Made by a program: the position numbers and the translations under genes | The notes under the pieces: generated by a model | The model's input: the letters and a program-made list of their open reading frames with translations, nothing else | Databases searched by the model: none | Told to the model about the DNA's origin: nothing | NCBI GenBank assembly: GCA_030148725.1 | Contig: JASBSU010000029.1 | Span: 18,656 to 82,655 of the forward strand | Origin: Hyphomicrobium sp. | GTDB lineage: Bacteria > Pseudomonadota > Alphaproteobacteria > Rhizobiales > Hyphomicrobiaceae | Length of the DNA stretch: 64,000 bases | Direction: 5' to 3' | In this document: positions 1 to 8,338 of the stretch, one piece after another | Layout of the letters: the number at the start of each line of letters is the position of its first letter | Numbering within the stretch: the stretch's first letter is position 1

Positions 1-152
1 TCTTTGCTCATGACGACGGCCGGCGGAGCGGCCCCAAGCTGCTGCGGAGAACGCTTGGCGGGCTCGGCTGCAAACGCGTTCGCGCCAGCCACAGCCCACG
101 CGGCGATGGCGATCCGCAAACACACAGCAGCCAGGGCGCGATTGCCCGCCAT
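1..152 (-). CDS. Partial exported protein, possibly lytic transglycosylase MltA (C-terminus beyond left edge)
   Basis: Only about the first 50 codons are inside the window. The ATG at 152 follows a purine-rich stretch (GAAGGGGG on the minus strand) that fits a ribosome binding site. The product begins with a short basic N-terminus, a hydrophobic Ala/Val-rich stretch and an AFA/AEP junction, a good Sec signal peptide cut near residue 29. In Hyphomicrobiales the gene downstream of the Tim44-domain gene on the same strand is often mltA, which trims peptidoglycan in the periplasm. That identity rests on neighbourhood alone, because no catalytic part is visible. An overlapping longer frame starting at 214 looks like a shadow. 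Confidence 0.5.
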   Translation of the reverse strand, partial: MAGNRALAAVCLRIAIAAWAVAGANAFAAEPAKRSPQQLGAAPPAVVMSK

Positions 153-242
153 GGTCGCCCACCCCCTTCAACAGCCGCACGTCTGACGGCAGCGTGCATC
201 TTCTCCCTTCGCACGCCCCCCAGGCGTGCGCTGCTGATGAGA

Positions 243-986
243 TCAGGCGGGCGATTGTGTGGCGATCAGCAGCCAGTTCGGATTAGAGCGCGCCTTCGCA
301 GTCGAGATGTCACGACTGAACGTCCAGATGTCGGTCACTTCCTTGATCTTCTGCGGGTCGCCGCCAATGATCGCACCGGCCTTATCGCGCGTCGCTGAGA
401 TGAGCTCGCTGACGAACCGCACCGTGATCGACGCCTTACCGCTCTTCACTTCCGATTCGAGGATGTCGGCCTTCTCGATGCCGACGAAACTCTGGTCCAC
501 CTGCTCGCCGCGTGTCTCGCGCTCGCTGATGGCACGCGTGAAGCCCTCATAGACCGGACGGTCGAGCAGGTCGCGCAGCAGCTTGCGGTTGCCCTCGGCA
601 AACGCGGTGACGATCATCTCGTACGCCTGCTTGGCGCCGCGGATGAACGTGTCCGGATCGAACGCCGGGTCGAGACGCGCGATCTCGATCAGGCCGGCAC
701 GGGCGGCTGGCTCAACGCTCGGATACGACTTGATCCGCTCCTCGGCGTCAGCTTCCGTGACCTCGGCGGCGGGCTGCGCCGCAGCGGCATCCCGCTCGCG
801 ACGCGGCATCGCCACGACATTGTCACCCGAGGCAGCAGCCGCCTCCTGGCGCGCCCTCTCGGTACGATAACGCTCGACGCGCGCTTCCTCGTCACCCGTG
901 CGGCGTCCGAGGACGCTCCTCAGCTTCAAAATCACGACCACCGCGACTATGAGCGAGATGAGGGTGAAGAGATCGATCTTCTCCAT
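243..986 (-). CDS. Tim44/TimA domain protein, inner-membrane anchored
   Basis: A 247-residue protein with one hydrophobic segment right at the N-terminus (about residues 6-25), a charged Ala/Arg/Glu-rich linker, and a C-terminal Tim44-like domain from about residue 95 with the family-typical stretch around FDPDTFIRGAKQAYEMI. Bacterial relatives of mitochondrial Tim44 are membrane-anchored proteins of poorly defined role, probably in envelope assembly or protein transport. The start at 986 is chosen over 1007 because AGGAAGG lies eight bases upstream and the downstream Met begins the membrane anchor. It is divergent from fxsA and secB, the usual arrangement in this order. Confidence 0.9.
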   Translation of the reverse strand: MEKIDLFTLISLIVAVVVILKLRSVLGRRTGDEEARVERYRTERARQEAAAASGDNVVAMPRRERDAAAAQPAAEVTEADAEERIKSYPSVEPAARAGLIEIARLDPAFDPDTFIRGAKQAYEMIVTAFAEGNRKLLRDLLDRPVYEGFTRAISERETRGEQVDQSFVGIEKADILESEVKSGKASITVRFVSELISATRDKAGAIIGGDPQKIKEVTDIWTFSRDISTAKARSNPNWLLIATQSPA

Positions 987-1235
987 GGACGGCTGCCTTC
1001 CTGGCAATCAACAGCGTGACTGGATACGACAGCAATATATGATCGCGTCTTAATCTGGGCCCAAGCATTCGACGGGGCCGCTGATCCGATCCGCTATCAA
1101 GAGGTTACTATTGTGCTTACCTCAAGGTAAGGCACAAATGCTGCAATGCCAACCCGCTTGCCTGCGAGCCGCGGCGCTTGTCTCACGGTGTGAAGGCCGG
1201 CACGGCGACCTGTTGGCAAGGATGAACGGTCGAAA

Positions 1236-1718
1236 ATGATGGCGCCTCTGCGCATTGCCGCTCTGTTCTTCCTTCTGGGCTTTCCCGTGCTCGAGCTTGC
1301 GGTGCTCATCGCGGTGGGCAAGGCGATCGGCTTCTGGCCGACTTTCGGCCTTCTGGTTGCAGCCGCTGTCGCTGGCATGCTCGTCATCCGGGCGCAGGGC
1401 GTGTCCATGGTCGGCCGCATGTTCGACACAATCGGACGCGGCGGCGTGGCCTTTGCGACGATGGTGGACAGCTACTTCGTCATCCTCGCGGGCTTTTTGC
1501 TCATAGTGCCCGGATTCATCACCGACGCGCTGGGGATTGCTTTGCTGATCCCACCCCTGCGCCGGCTGCTGCTCGGCATCGTCCTGCCCGGCTTCGCGGA
1601 TGCCCGGCGCAATGACCCGCAAGGTCCCCGGCGCACCGAACGGCCATCCGAGGCCAGTCGGCCGGTCATCATCGAAGGCACATACGAGCGGATCGACGAA
1701 AACGATCCGCGGCATTAG
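1236..1718 (+). CDS. fxsA: FxsA family membrane protein
   Basis: A 160-residue protein with three or four hydrophobic segments (about 5-24, 27-50 and 78-108) and a polar C-terminal tail rich in Arg, Pro and Glu. The FPVLELAVLIAVGKAIG start and the IVPGFITDALG stretch are typical of FxsA/YtzA proteins, small inner-membrane proteins known mainly because overexpression relieves F-plasmid exclusion of phage T7. Two consecutive Met codons (1236 and 1239) could start it, with AAGGAT about 15 bases upstream. Between Tim44 (leftward) and secB (rightward); a 228-bp divergent promoter region lies upstream. Confidence 0.9.
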   Translation: MMAPLRIAALFFLLGFPVLELAVLIAVGKAIGFWPTFGLLVAAAVAGMLVIRAQGVSMVGRMFDTIGRGGVAFATMVDSYFVILAGFLLIVPGFITDALGIALLIPPLRRLLLGIVLPGFADARRNDPQGPRRTERPSEASRPVIIEGTYERIDENDPRH

Positions 1719-1802
1719 GTGCAATTTGCCCTAACCAGGACAAGCGAGATTGTCGCAGCCCGGTCCGCGTGTTAGCTAGCCGCCTCTGACGCAACTCTTT
1801 GC

Positions 1803-2330
1803 ATGGACCGAAAAGCAATGGCCTCTTCCAGCAACGGCAATGGTAACGGCAAACCCGGCGAAGCCGCGCAGGCAGCTATGCCGCCCGTGCAAGTGAAGGT
1901 GGTCGCTCAGTACGTCAAAGACCTGTCGTTCGAGAACCCCAACATCGAGAAGATCATCAAGGATCCGGGCGACCAGCCGAACCTGCAGCTGTCGATCAAC
2001 GTCGGCGCCAAGTCGGTCGGCCCCTCGCTGTATGAGAGCGTCATCGAGTTCAACGCCCACGCAACCAACAAGCTCGGCGAGATTTACCAGCTGGAACTGA
2101 TCTACGGTGGCCTCTTCCGGATCGAGAACATCCCCGAGCAGGCGCTCGAGCCGTTCCTGCTCGTCAACTGCCCATCGATTCTGTTTCCGTTCGTGCGCCG
2201 CCTCGCAGCCGATCTGACGCGCGAAGGTGGCTTCCCGCCGCTGCTGCTCGATCCGTTCGACTTCGCCTCGCTCTACATTCGTCGCCAGCAAGAGATGCGC
2301 GCCCAGGCCGAGGCCGAGCTGAAGAACTGA
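1803..2330 (+). CDS. secB: Protein-export chaperone SecB
   Basis: SecB is the cytosolic tetrameric chaperone that holds unfolded preproteins and passes them to SecA. The 175-residue product has a low-complexity Asn/Gly-rich N-terminus of about 30 residues, then the full family core: YVKDLSFENPN, the EIYQLELIYGGLFRIENI beta-strand region and the CPSILFPFVRR stretch that lines the substrate groove. A second Met at 1818 is a possible alternative start; neither has a strong Shine-Dalgarno. It sits 84 bp after fxsA on the same strand. An imperfect 53-bp tandem duplication begins just after its stop codon. Confidence 0.97.
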   Translation: MDRKAMASSSNGNGNGKPGEAAQAAMPPVQVKVVAQYVKDLSFENPNIEKIIKDPGDQPNLQLSINVGAKSVGPSLYESVIEFNAHATNKLGEIYQLELIYGGLFRIENIPEQALEPFLLVNCPSILFPFVRRLAADLTREGGFPPLLLDPFDFASLYIRRQQEMRAQAEAELKN

Positions 2331-2333
2331 CGC

Positions 2334-2439
2334 GCTCCGATCGCCCGAGTACCTATCAGCGACGGCGTGAATCGGCAGCGTCCAAAGCTCCGATCGCCCG
2401 AGCGCCTATCAGCGAGGGCGTGAATCGGCAGCGCCAAAA
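2334..2439. repeat. Two-copy imperfect 53-bp tandem repeat after secB
   Basis: Copy 1 is at 2334-2386 and copy 2 at 2387-2439. Both begin GCTCCGATCGCCCGAG and contain GGCGTGAATCGGCAGCG. They differ at only about five positions (for example TA to CG at unit positions 17-18 and C to G at unit position 30). The unit lies between the convergent ends of secB and dnaQ and has no obvious hairpin plus T-tract. Confidence 0.9.
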
Positions 2440-2484
2440 ACAGCACCCGACGCTTGCCGCGCTCAAAGCTGCCAGCGGCTCGCG

Positions 2485-3195
2485 TCAGCCCGAAACGAGA
2501 AATCTATTCCAGACGGCCTTCTCGCCGAGCGAGGCGACGAACTCTGCGTGCGCCTGCTCGAGCGCGCTGGAAAGCCGCGACGGCAGCGGCTGCGGGCGTC
2601 GAAGCGCATTGCCCCGTTGCATCGCTGAGATCTCGCCGCCCGCCGCCCCGGCCGGCCCGGCGGTGAGTTCGACGAACGCCGCCTGACGCACACCGAGCAG
2701 CTCGATGTAAACTTCCGCCAACAGCAGCGAGTCGACGAGCGCGCCGTGCTTTGTGCGCTTCGTATTATCGATGCCGTAGCGCTTGCACAGGGCATCGAGG
2801 TTGTTCGGACCCGCCGGATGCCGCCGCTTCGCGAGCTGCAGTGTGCACGTGACGCGATCCATCGCGATCGGCCCGAGCGATAGCCGCCCGAGCTCGAAGT
2901 TCAAGAATCCGATGTCGAACTGCGCATTGTGAATGACGAGCGCGTCGCCGGCGATGAAGTCCATGAAGTCACGCGCCACCTGCGCGAACTTCGGCTTGTC
3001 CTTCAGAAAATCGGTCGAGATGCCGTGCACGCGCTCGGCTTCTGCCGGCACGTCACGCTCCGGATTGATGAAGCAGTGATACTCGCGCCCGGTGGGAATG
3101 CGATTGATCAGCTCGATGCAGCCGATCTCGATCAGCCGGTCGCCCCGCAGCGGGTCGAGACCGGTCGTTTCCGTATCGAGAATGATTTCGCGCAT
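2485..3195 (-). CDS. dnaQ: DNA polymerase III epsilon subunit (3'-5' proofreading exonuclease)
   Basis: Epsilon proofreads for the replicative polymerase alongside alpha and theta. All DEDDh exonuclease motifs are visible: DTETTG at residues 7-12 (Exo I), HNAQFD at 89-94 (Exo II), and H150 with D155 in HGALVDS (Exo III). The C-terminal 60 residues form the Ala/Gly-rich linker plus the segment that binds the polymerase PHP region. At 236 residues it is normal for the alphaproteobacterial form. It is the last gene of the leftward run maf-aroE-coaE-dnaQ, 33 bp after coaE. Confidence 0.96.
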   Translation of the reverse strand: MREIILDTETTGLDPLRGDRLIEIGCIELINRIPTGREYHCFINPERDVPAEAERVHGISTDFLKDKPKFAQVARDFMDFIAGDALVIHNAQFDIGFLNFELGRLSLGPIAMDRVTCTLQLAKRRHPAGPNNLDALCKRYGIDNTKRTKHGALVDSLLLAEVYIELLGVRQAAFVELTAGPAGAAGGEISAMQRGNALRRPQPLPSRLSSALEQAHAEFVASLGEKAVWNRFLVSG

Positions 3196-3228
3196 ATTCT
3201 ATTGCAGGCCGCGATTCGGTATATCCGG

Positions 3229-3846
3229 TCAAGCCCACTCGCGAGCGAACGCCTGTCCCGACCAGGTTTCGAGCTCTGACAGTATCTTGTCGAGATGCGC
3301 TTCGCTCTGCTCGGTCCCTCCGCTGGTGTCGACGACGAAGTCCGCACGCGCGCGTTTTTCCGCATCCGGCATCTGCCGCGCCAGCAGACTGTCCAGCTTC
3401 TCCGCGGTCATCCCCGGCCGGCGCAGGATGCGCTCGCGCTGAACCGCTTCCGGCGCCGACAGCACGATGACCGTATCGACGAGCTTGTCGGCGTTCGCTT
3501 CGAACAGTAGCGGAATTTCCAGAACGGCGATCGGCGTGCCCTTGCGTGCCTCGGCGCGCAGAAATGAGCGCTCCGCCTCGCGCACCAAAGGATGAACGAT
3601 GGCTTCCAGCTCACGCAGCCGCGCCGGATGCGCGATGAGAGCCGCGCTCAACCGTGCACGATCGACACCTGTCTGTGTGGTCGTGCCCGGAAACGCCCGC
3701 TCGATCTTCTCCACGACCTTTCCACCGGCATAGAGGCGATGCACTTCCGCATCGGCATCGAACACCGGAACGCCGCGCCCGCGCAAATACGTAGCGGCTG
3801 TGGATTTGCCCATCCCGATCGATCCAGTGAGACCGACGATCAGCAT
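3229..3846 (-). CDS. coaE: Dephospho-CoA kinase
   Basis: CoaE phosphorylates the 3'-hydroxyl of dephospho-CoA, the last step of coenzyme A synthesis. The P-loop GSIGMGKST is at residues 8-16. FDADAEVHRLY (DAD motif) and the LEIPLLFE segment follow in the usual order, and length (205 residues) is typical. Its start overlaps the aroE stop by seven bases, so the two are almost certainly co-transcribed and translationally coupled. CoaA, the first committed enzyme of the same pathway, is encoded at 20320-21273. Confidence 0.96.
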   Translation of the reverse strand: MLIVGLTGSIGMGKSTAATYLRGRGVPVFDADAEVHRLYAGGKVVEKIERAFPGTTTQTGVDRARLSAALIAHPARLRELEAIVHPLVREAERSFLRAEARKGTPIAVLEIPLLFEANADKLVDTVIVLSAPEAVQRERILRRPGMTAEKLDSLLARQMPDAEKRARADFVVDTSGGTEQSEAHLDKILSELETWSGQAFAREWA

Positions 3847-4676
3847 TTCTGTCCCTCGATGTCAGCGACGAGAAGCGCGCGCAACTCCGGGGTAACCTGT
3901 GGACGCTGGCCAAACCATTTCTCGAAGCCAGGCACAGCTTGATGAAGCAGCATCCCCAGACCATCCACGATCCTGAGATCGTGAGCTTTGGCGCCCGCCA
4001 GCAGCTCGGTTTCGAGCGGCACATAGACGATATCGGCCACCACGCAATCGGCATTGAATCCGGCAAAATCCATCCCGAGCGACCCAGCGCCTTTCAACCC
4101 CGCAGCCGTCGTGTTGACGAGTACGCAGGCTTCGCGCGATCCGTCGCTGCGCACGTTCCAGTCGAACGCCTTCACCCGCGGACCGAACGCTTCGGCAAGC
4201 TGCTCGGCGCGCGACCTGGTCCTGTTGAAAACACGCACCTCTTCGACGCCGGCCTCCAGGAACCCATGCACGACCGCCCGCGCCGCACCCCCAGCGCCGA
4301 GGATAGCCACCGGACCGTCATGCGCTTTCCAGTCCGGCACCACATGATCGAGGTACGTCATGAAGCCATAGGTATCGGTGTTGGCAGCGTGCAGCTTTCC
4401 ACCTTCGAGCCACAACGTATTCGCAGCCTGTACCGCGCGCGCCGACGCATCGCGCTCATCCGCGATGGCGTATGCAGTCTCCTTGTGCGGGACAGTGACG
4501 TTGCAACCGGCGAGCCCCTGCGCTTCGAGCGAGCGCAGAAAGCCTGCAACCTCCTCCGGACGCACCGCCTGCTTGATATAGCTGCCGTCGATTCCGTACT
4601 GGCGCAGCCAATAGCCGTGAATGAGCGGCGAACGCGAATGTTCGATCGGCCATCCGATCACCGCGGCGCGTTTCAT
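3840..4676 (-). CDS. aroE: Shikimate dehydrogenase (NADP+)
   Basis: AroE reduces 3-dehydroshikimate to shikimate in aromatic amino-acid synthesis. The substrate-binding SRSPLIH motif is at residues 14-20, the catalytic lysine K65 lies in NVTVPHKE, the NTDTYG aspartate is near residue 101, and the NADP-binding GAGGAA is at 127-132. The 278-residue length is standard. The start overlaps the maf stop by four bases (ATGA) and the stop overlaps coaE, showing a tightly packed operon maf-aroE-coaE-dnaQ. Confidence 0.96.
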   Translation of the reverse strand: MKRAAVIGWPIEHSRSPLIHGYWLRQYGIDGSYIKQAVRPEEVAGFLRSLEAQGLAGCNVTVPHKETAYAIADERDASARAVQAANTLWLEGGKLHAANTDTYGFMTYLDHVVPDWKAHDGPVAILGAGGAARAVVHGFLEAGVEEVRVFNRTRSRAEQLAEAFGPRVKAFDWNVRSDGSREACVLVNTTAAGLKGAGSLGMDFAGFNADCVVADIVYVPLETELLAGAKAHDLRIVDGLGMLLHQAVPGFEKWFGQRPQVTPELRALLVADIEGQKC

Positions 4677-5287
4677 ATGGAAAGGACCCCGCGCCAGCGC
4701 AGCTCAGTCAGCACCGCCATCAGCGGCATCCCGAGAATCGTGAAATAGTCGCCCTCGATCTTGTCGAACAGCTGGATGCCCAGCCCCTCGAGCTCATAGG
4801 CGCCGACCGTCTGTGTCACGCGGTCCGCGGCGCGGTTGAGATAGTCATCGAGGAAGGCATCCGAGAAATCGCGCATCGTCAGACGAGCCGTGCCGACATG
4901 CGTGAAATTCACTTTGCCATTCTCGGCGAGAACCACCGCCGAATGCAGCTCGTGCGTGCGCCCACGCAGCCGTTTCAACGCTTCGCCCGCCGCCTTGATG
5001 TCCGGCGCCTTGCTCAGAAGCACATTGTCCAGCGCCAGAACCTGATCGGCGCCGATGACCATCGAGCCCGGCCGCTTGCTGCTGACCTCCTCGGCTTTTG
5101 CAATCGCCAGCACCTCGGCGATTTTTGTCGGCGCGATATTCTTGTCCTGTGCGAACAGCTGCGCGCGGATCGCCGGCTCATCGACATCCGCGGCCTGCAC
5201 CGTGAAGTGCACGCCGGCCGCCGCCAGCATCTCACGTCGCGCCTTGCTTCCCGACGCCAGCACGATTTCGACGGAACCGGTGGTCAT
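4673..5287 (-). CDS. maf: Maf family nucleoside triphosphate pyrophosphatase
   Basis: Maf proteins hydrolyse non-canonical or modified nucleoside triphosphates to monophosphates and are linked to septum control. The N-terminal motif ASGSKARRE (11-19) and the GADQVL motif with D81 are present, as is the late EGDYFTILGMPL segment. The length of 204 residues is usual. It is the first gene of the leftward maf-aroE-coaE-dnaQ run and is separated from ppsR by 34 bp, so ppsR may belong to the same transcript. Substrate subclass cannot be decided by eye. Confidence 0.92.
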   Translation of the reverse strand: MTTGSVEIVLASGSKARREMLAAAGVHFTVQAADVDEPAIRAQLFAQDKNIAPTKIAEVLAIAKAEEVSSKRPGSMVIGADQVLALDNVLLSKAPDIKAAGEALKRLRGRTHELHSAVVLAENGKVNFTHVGTARLTMRDFSDAFLDDYLNRAADRVTQTVGAYELEGLGIQLFDKIEGDYFTILGMPLMAVLTELRWRGVLSI

Positions 5288-5321
5288 TCATTATCTCTCG
5301 TGTGACTTCTGTCGCGAAAGA

Positions 5322-6179
5322 CTAGCCCTCGCTGACATCCTGCGCTGCTTCGTTCGCCGCATCCCGATCGTGCATCAGCTTCAGGATTTGCGCGGCGGAT
5401 TCTTCCACCGAACGACGCGTGACGTCGATCACCGGCCAGCGATTCTGGGCACAGATCTTACGTGAGTACGCAAGCTCCGCATTGATCCTGTCGCGATCGA
5501 CGTAATCGCCGAGGTTTTTGTCGGCGAGCATCATGGCGCGGTGACGCCGCACCTCCGCCAGACGATCCGGGCTCGCAACAAGGCAAACGACGAAGGCGCG
5601 ATGCGGCTTCGTCAAGCGTTCCGGCAGCGGGATCGTCGGTACAAGCGGCAGGTTCGTCGTCTTGTATCCGCGCTGGGCGAGATAGATGCTCGTCGGCGTC
5701 TTCGACGTTCGCGAGATTCCGAGCACGATGATGTCGGCATCGTTGAGGTCCTCGGGCAGATGCCCGTCATCGTGCGCCATCGTGAAGTTCAAGGCATCGA
5801 TGCGGCGGAAGTAGTCTGCATCGAGAACGTGCTGGCCGGCCACCGTCGGCGTACGCGGCGCGCCGAGATACCCTTCCAGCACCTGCATGATCGGCTGCAG
5901 CACGGCGAGGCACGGAATTTTCAGCTCCGCGCAGCGCCGTTCCAGCTCCTCCGCGAGATCATGATTGGTGATCGTGTAGAGCACGATCCCCGGTGCCTGC
6001 TCGATCTCCTGCAGCACGCGCTTCATCTGCCGCGCCGTTCGCACCAGCGGATGCACGTGCTCGATCGGACGCACCAGCGCGTACTGCACCGACGCGGCCT
6101 TCGCGATCGTGGTCAGCGTCTCGCCGGTCGAGTCCGACACGAGATGCAGATGAAAGAAACTCGGCAGATCGCTGGCCAT
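5322..6179 (-). CDS. ppsR: Bifunctional PPDK/PEP synthase regulatory kinase-phosphorylase (DUF299)
   Basis: Members phosphorylate and dephosphorylate pyruvate phosphate dikinase or PEP synthase with ADP and Pi, switching the enzyme off or on. The family P-loop GISRTSKTPTS spans residues 154-164, preceded by an N-terminal HLVSDSTGET segment and followed by the NLPLVPTIPLPE stretch. The 285-residue length fits. Known as RP001 in Rickettsia, this gene flanks the chromosome origin opposite hemE in several alphaproteobacteria, the same arrangement as here. The target enzyme gene is not in the window. Confidence 0.93.
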   Translation of the reverse strand: MASDLPSFFHLHLVSDSTGETLTTIAKAASVQYALVRPIEHVHPLVRTARQMKRVLQEIEQAPGIVLYTITNHDLAEELERRCAELKIPCLAVLQPIMQVLEGYLGAPRTPTVAGQHVLDADYFRRIDALNFTMAHDDGHLPEDLNDADIIVLGISRTSKTPTSIYLAQRGYKTTNLPLVPTIPLPERLTKPHRAFVVCLVASPDRLAEVRRHRAMMLADKNLGDYVDRDRINAELAYSRKICAQNRWPVIDVTRRSVEESAAQILKLMHDRDAANEAAQDVSEG

Positions 6180-6609
6180 GACGCTCGCTAAATCCGGCGG
6201 ACGGTATGTTGATAACCGCCCAAGTTATCCAGAGGGCCCCTGCAACGCGCCAGCTTGATGCCAGAACCCTGTCCACTCGTCCACGATACTGCCCACAGTC
6301 GGGCCCTTCTGGCATAGCCCAACCTGATACCCGTCTCTCCTTGAGGATACCTGCCTTCTTGAACCTTGCTCCAGCGTCTCTCAACACCGAAGCCGTCGCA
6401 TTGCAGCGCCATCCGCACTGCTAGACCGTTGATCCCTTAAGGGTTCGCTTCCCCTAGTGCCTTGCGCCCGCGCAACACCACCACATAGCCTCCCATATCT
6501 CTGCCCCTGTGCGCGACCTCAGGATTAGGGTAGGACAACCGAGTAATCCTCAGAACCCCCTGGGGTAAGAGAAGTAAAAATAAGAGTCTTAGATTCTAGA
6601 TTGGTTTAA
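6180..6609. other. Candidate chromosome replication origin (oriC) between ppsR and hemE
   Basis: A gene-free 430-bp interval at the conserved alphaproteobacterial origin position (RP001/ppsR on one side, hemE on the other, both transcribed away). Visible elements are a TTATCCAGA DnaA-like box at 6225-6233 and an opposed TGTTGATAA at 6207-6215, each one mismatch from TTATCCACA. There is also a perfect palindrome CCCTTAAGGG at 6434-6443, an inverted repeat AGGATTA/TAATCCT at 6521-6550, and an AT-rich tract at 6566-6608. Two GANTC sites lie inside that tract (6584-6588 and 6592-6596). The hemE and ppsR promoters must also lie here. Strong clustered DnaA boxes are lacking, so the call rests largely on synteny. 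Confidence 0.6.
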
Positions 6610-7686
6610 GTGCTCATGGGCGCACCCGCACAAGTCTCCCCCTCCTCGACCGAAGGGCGCAAGCTGCTCAGCGTCCTCGCCGGCGAGGCTATCTGGCCAC
6701 CTCCCGTCTGGCTGATGCGCCAGGCTGGCCGATACCTCCCCGAGTACCGCGAGGTGCGCGCCACCGCCGGAGGCTTCCTCGACCTGTGCTACAACCCGGC
6801 CCTCGCCGCCGAAGTCACGCTGCAGCCGATCCGGCGCTACGCCTTCGACGCCGCGATCCTGTTCTCCGACATCCTCGTCGTCCCCGACGCTCTCGGCCAG
6901 GCCGTCCGCTTTGCCGAAGGCGAAGGCCCGCGCCTCGACCCCATCACCGACGCCGCCGGCCTCTCCCGGCTCGACCTCGGCGCCACCGACGAAAAATTCT
7001 CCCGCGTCTGCGAAACCGTGCAACGCCTGCGGCAAGACCTGCCCTCCGAGGTCACGCTCATCGGCTTCTGCGGCGCCCCATGGACCGTCGCGACCTACAT
7101 GGTCGGCGGCCAGGGCTCCTCCGACCAGGCGGCGGCCCGCACCCTCGCCTACCGCGACCGCGCCACGTTCACCCGCCTCATCGACATCGTCACCGAAGCC
7201 TCGATCGACTACCTCGACCGCCAGGTGCGGGCCGGTGCCGACTGCCTGCAGATCTTCGACAGTTGGGCCGGCAACCTCCCCGATGGAGAATTCGACGCCT
7301 GGGTAGTGGCGCCGACCCGTAGAATCGCCGCAGAACTCAAGCGCCGCCACCCGAGCGTTCCGATCATCGGCTTCCCACGGGGGGCCGGCACCAATGCGGA
7401 ACGCTACGTGCAACAGACGGCTGTCGAGGGATTGGGATGCGATACGGCAATGCCATTGCAGCAAATGCGGGCGCTTTCAGAAGCGACCAGCGTCGCCGTC
7501 CAGGGCAATCTCGATCCGCTGCTGCTCGCGACCGGCGGTCCGGCGCTCGAAGCCCGAGCGCGTGAAAATCTTGAAGCGCTCAAGGGCGTTCCGTTTATTT
7601 TCAACCTTGGCCACGGGATCATTCCGCAGACACCGCCTGACAACGTCGCCCGGTTGATCGACCTCATCCGAGCGGAAGGCAACTGA
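6610..7686 (+). CDS. hemE: Uroporphyrinogen decarboxylase
   Basis: HemE decarboxylates the four acetate side chains of uroporphyrinogen III to give coproporphyrinogen III in haem synthesis. RQAGRYLPEYR starts at residue 37, the catalytic aspartate D87 lies in FSDIL, and YMVGGQGS and the C-terminal NLGHGI motif follow. The length of about 358 residues is normal. The start is a GTG at 6610 or an ATG two codons on (6616); no clear Shine-Dalgarno is visible, and the AT-rich origin end lies directly upstream. hemJ follows after 3 bp, forming a haem operon. Confidence 0.96.
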   Translation: MLMGAPAQVSPSSTEGRKLLSVLAGEAIWPPPVWLMRQAGRYLPEYREVRATAGGFLDLCYNPALAAEVTLQPIRRYAFDAAILFSDILVVPDALGQAVRFAEGEGPRLDPITDAAGLSRLDLGATDEKFSRVCETVQRLRQDLPSEVTLIGFCGAPWTVATYMVGGQGSSDQAAARTLAYRDRATFTRLIDIVTEASIDYLDRQVRAGADCLQIFDSWAGNLPDGEFDAWVVAPTRRIAAELKRRHPSVPIIGFPRGAGTNAERYVQQTAVEGLGCDTAMPLQQMRALSEATSVAVQGNLDPLLLATGGPALEARARENLEALKGVPFIFNLGHGIIPQTPPDNVARLIDLIRAEGN

Positions 7687-7689
7687 CCG

Positions 7690-8109
7690 ATGCTGTGGAT
7701 CAAAGCGTTCCACATCATGGCCTTCGTCGCCTGGTTTGCCGGCCTCTTCTATCTGCCGCGGCTGTTCGTCTACCACGCCGATGCGCCCAAGGGTTCCGAG
7801 CTGTCCGAGACCTTCAAGGTGATGGAACGGCGCCTCTACCACGCCATCATGGTGCCCGCGATGATCGCGGTTTGGATCACCGGCCCACTGCTCGCCTACA
7901 TGATGGGAGCCTTCTCCGACCCCTGGCTGCACGCCAAGTTGCTGCTCGTCTTTATACTCAGTGGCTTCCAGGGCGCCCTCGGCAAGTGGGTCCGCGTGTT
8001 CGCCGAAGACGGCAACACCCGCTCAGCGAAGTTCTACCGTGTTGTCAACGAGATCCCGACCCTCTTCCTGATCGCCATCGTCCTGCTCGTGGTTCTGAAG
8101 CCGTTCTGA
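7690..8109 (+). CDS. hemJ: Protoporphyrinogen oxidase HemJ
   Basis: HemJ is the membrane-bound, haem-containing protoporphyrinogen IX oxidase used by most alphaproteobacteria in place of HemG or HemY. The 139-residue product begins MLWIKAFHIMAFVAWFAGLFYLPRLFVYH in overall pattern, with conserved histidines at 8 and 29. It has four hydrophobic segments (about 3-25, 50-72, 79-97 and 118-137) and the conserved KVMERRLYH loop. It starts 3 bp after hemE, so the two are co-expressed. Ferrochelatase (hemH), often found here, is absent from the window. Confidence 0.93.
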   Translation: MLWIKAFHIMAFVAWFAGLFYLPRLFVYHADAPKGSELSETFKVMERRLYHAIMVPAMIAVWITGPLLAYMMGAFSDPWLHAKLLLVFILSGFQGALGKWVRVFAEDGNTRSAKFYRVVNEIPTLFLIAIVLLVVLKPF

Positions 8110-8338
8110 CTTAAATCTTGCGTCAGCCGCTTTTCTGTTGCTTTTCCATCTGCTATACCTGTGTTGAATTCCGCAACGACTCGGGGCCGCTCTGGCCTGT
8201 GAGTTGGTCGCCGACACTCCACCTCGAGGAGTAAGGCCGGCCACACGTGGCATTTGCCCACACACCGCGAAACCCCCCACTTTCCTGCCGCGGCTTCCGC
8301 ATCCCGCCTCAACCGCCGTGGCCCCTCCGGAGCATTCC

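Noticed and set aside
6434-6443. CCCTTAAGGG as a CtrA box in the origin
   Set aside because: It has a single TTAA, without a second TTAA seven bases away, so it is recorded only as a palindrome.
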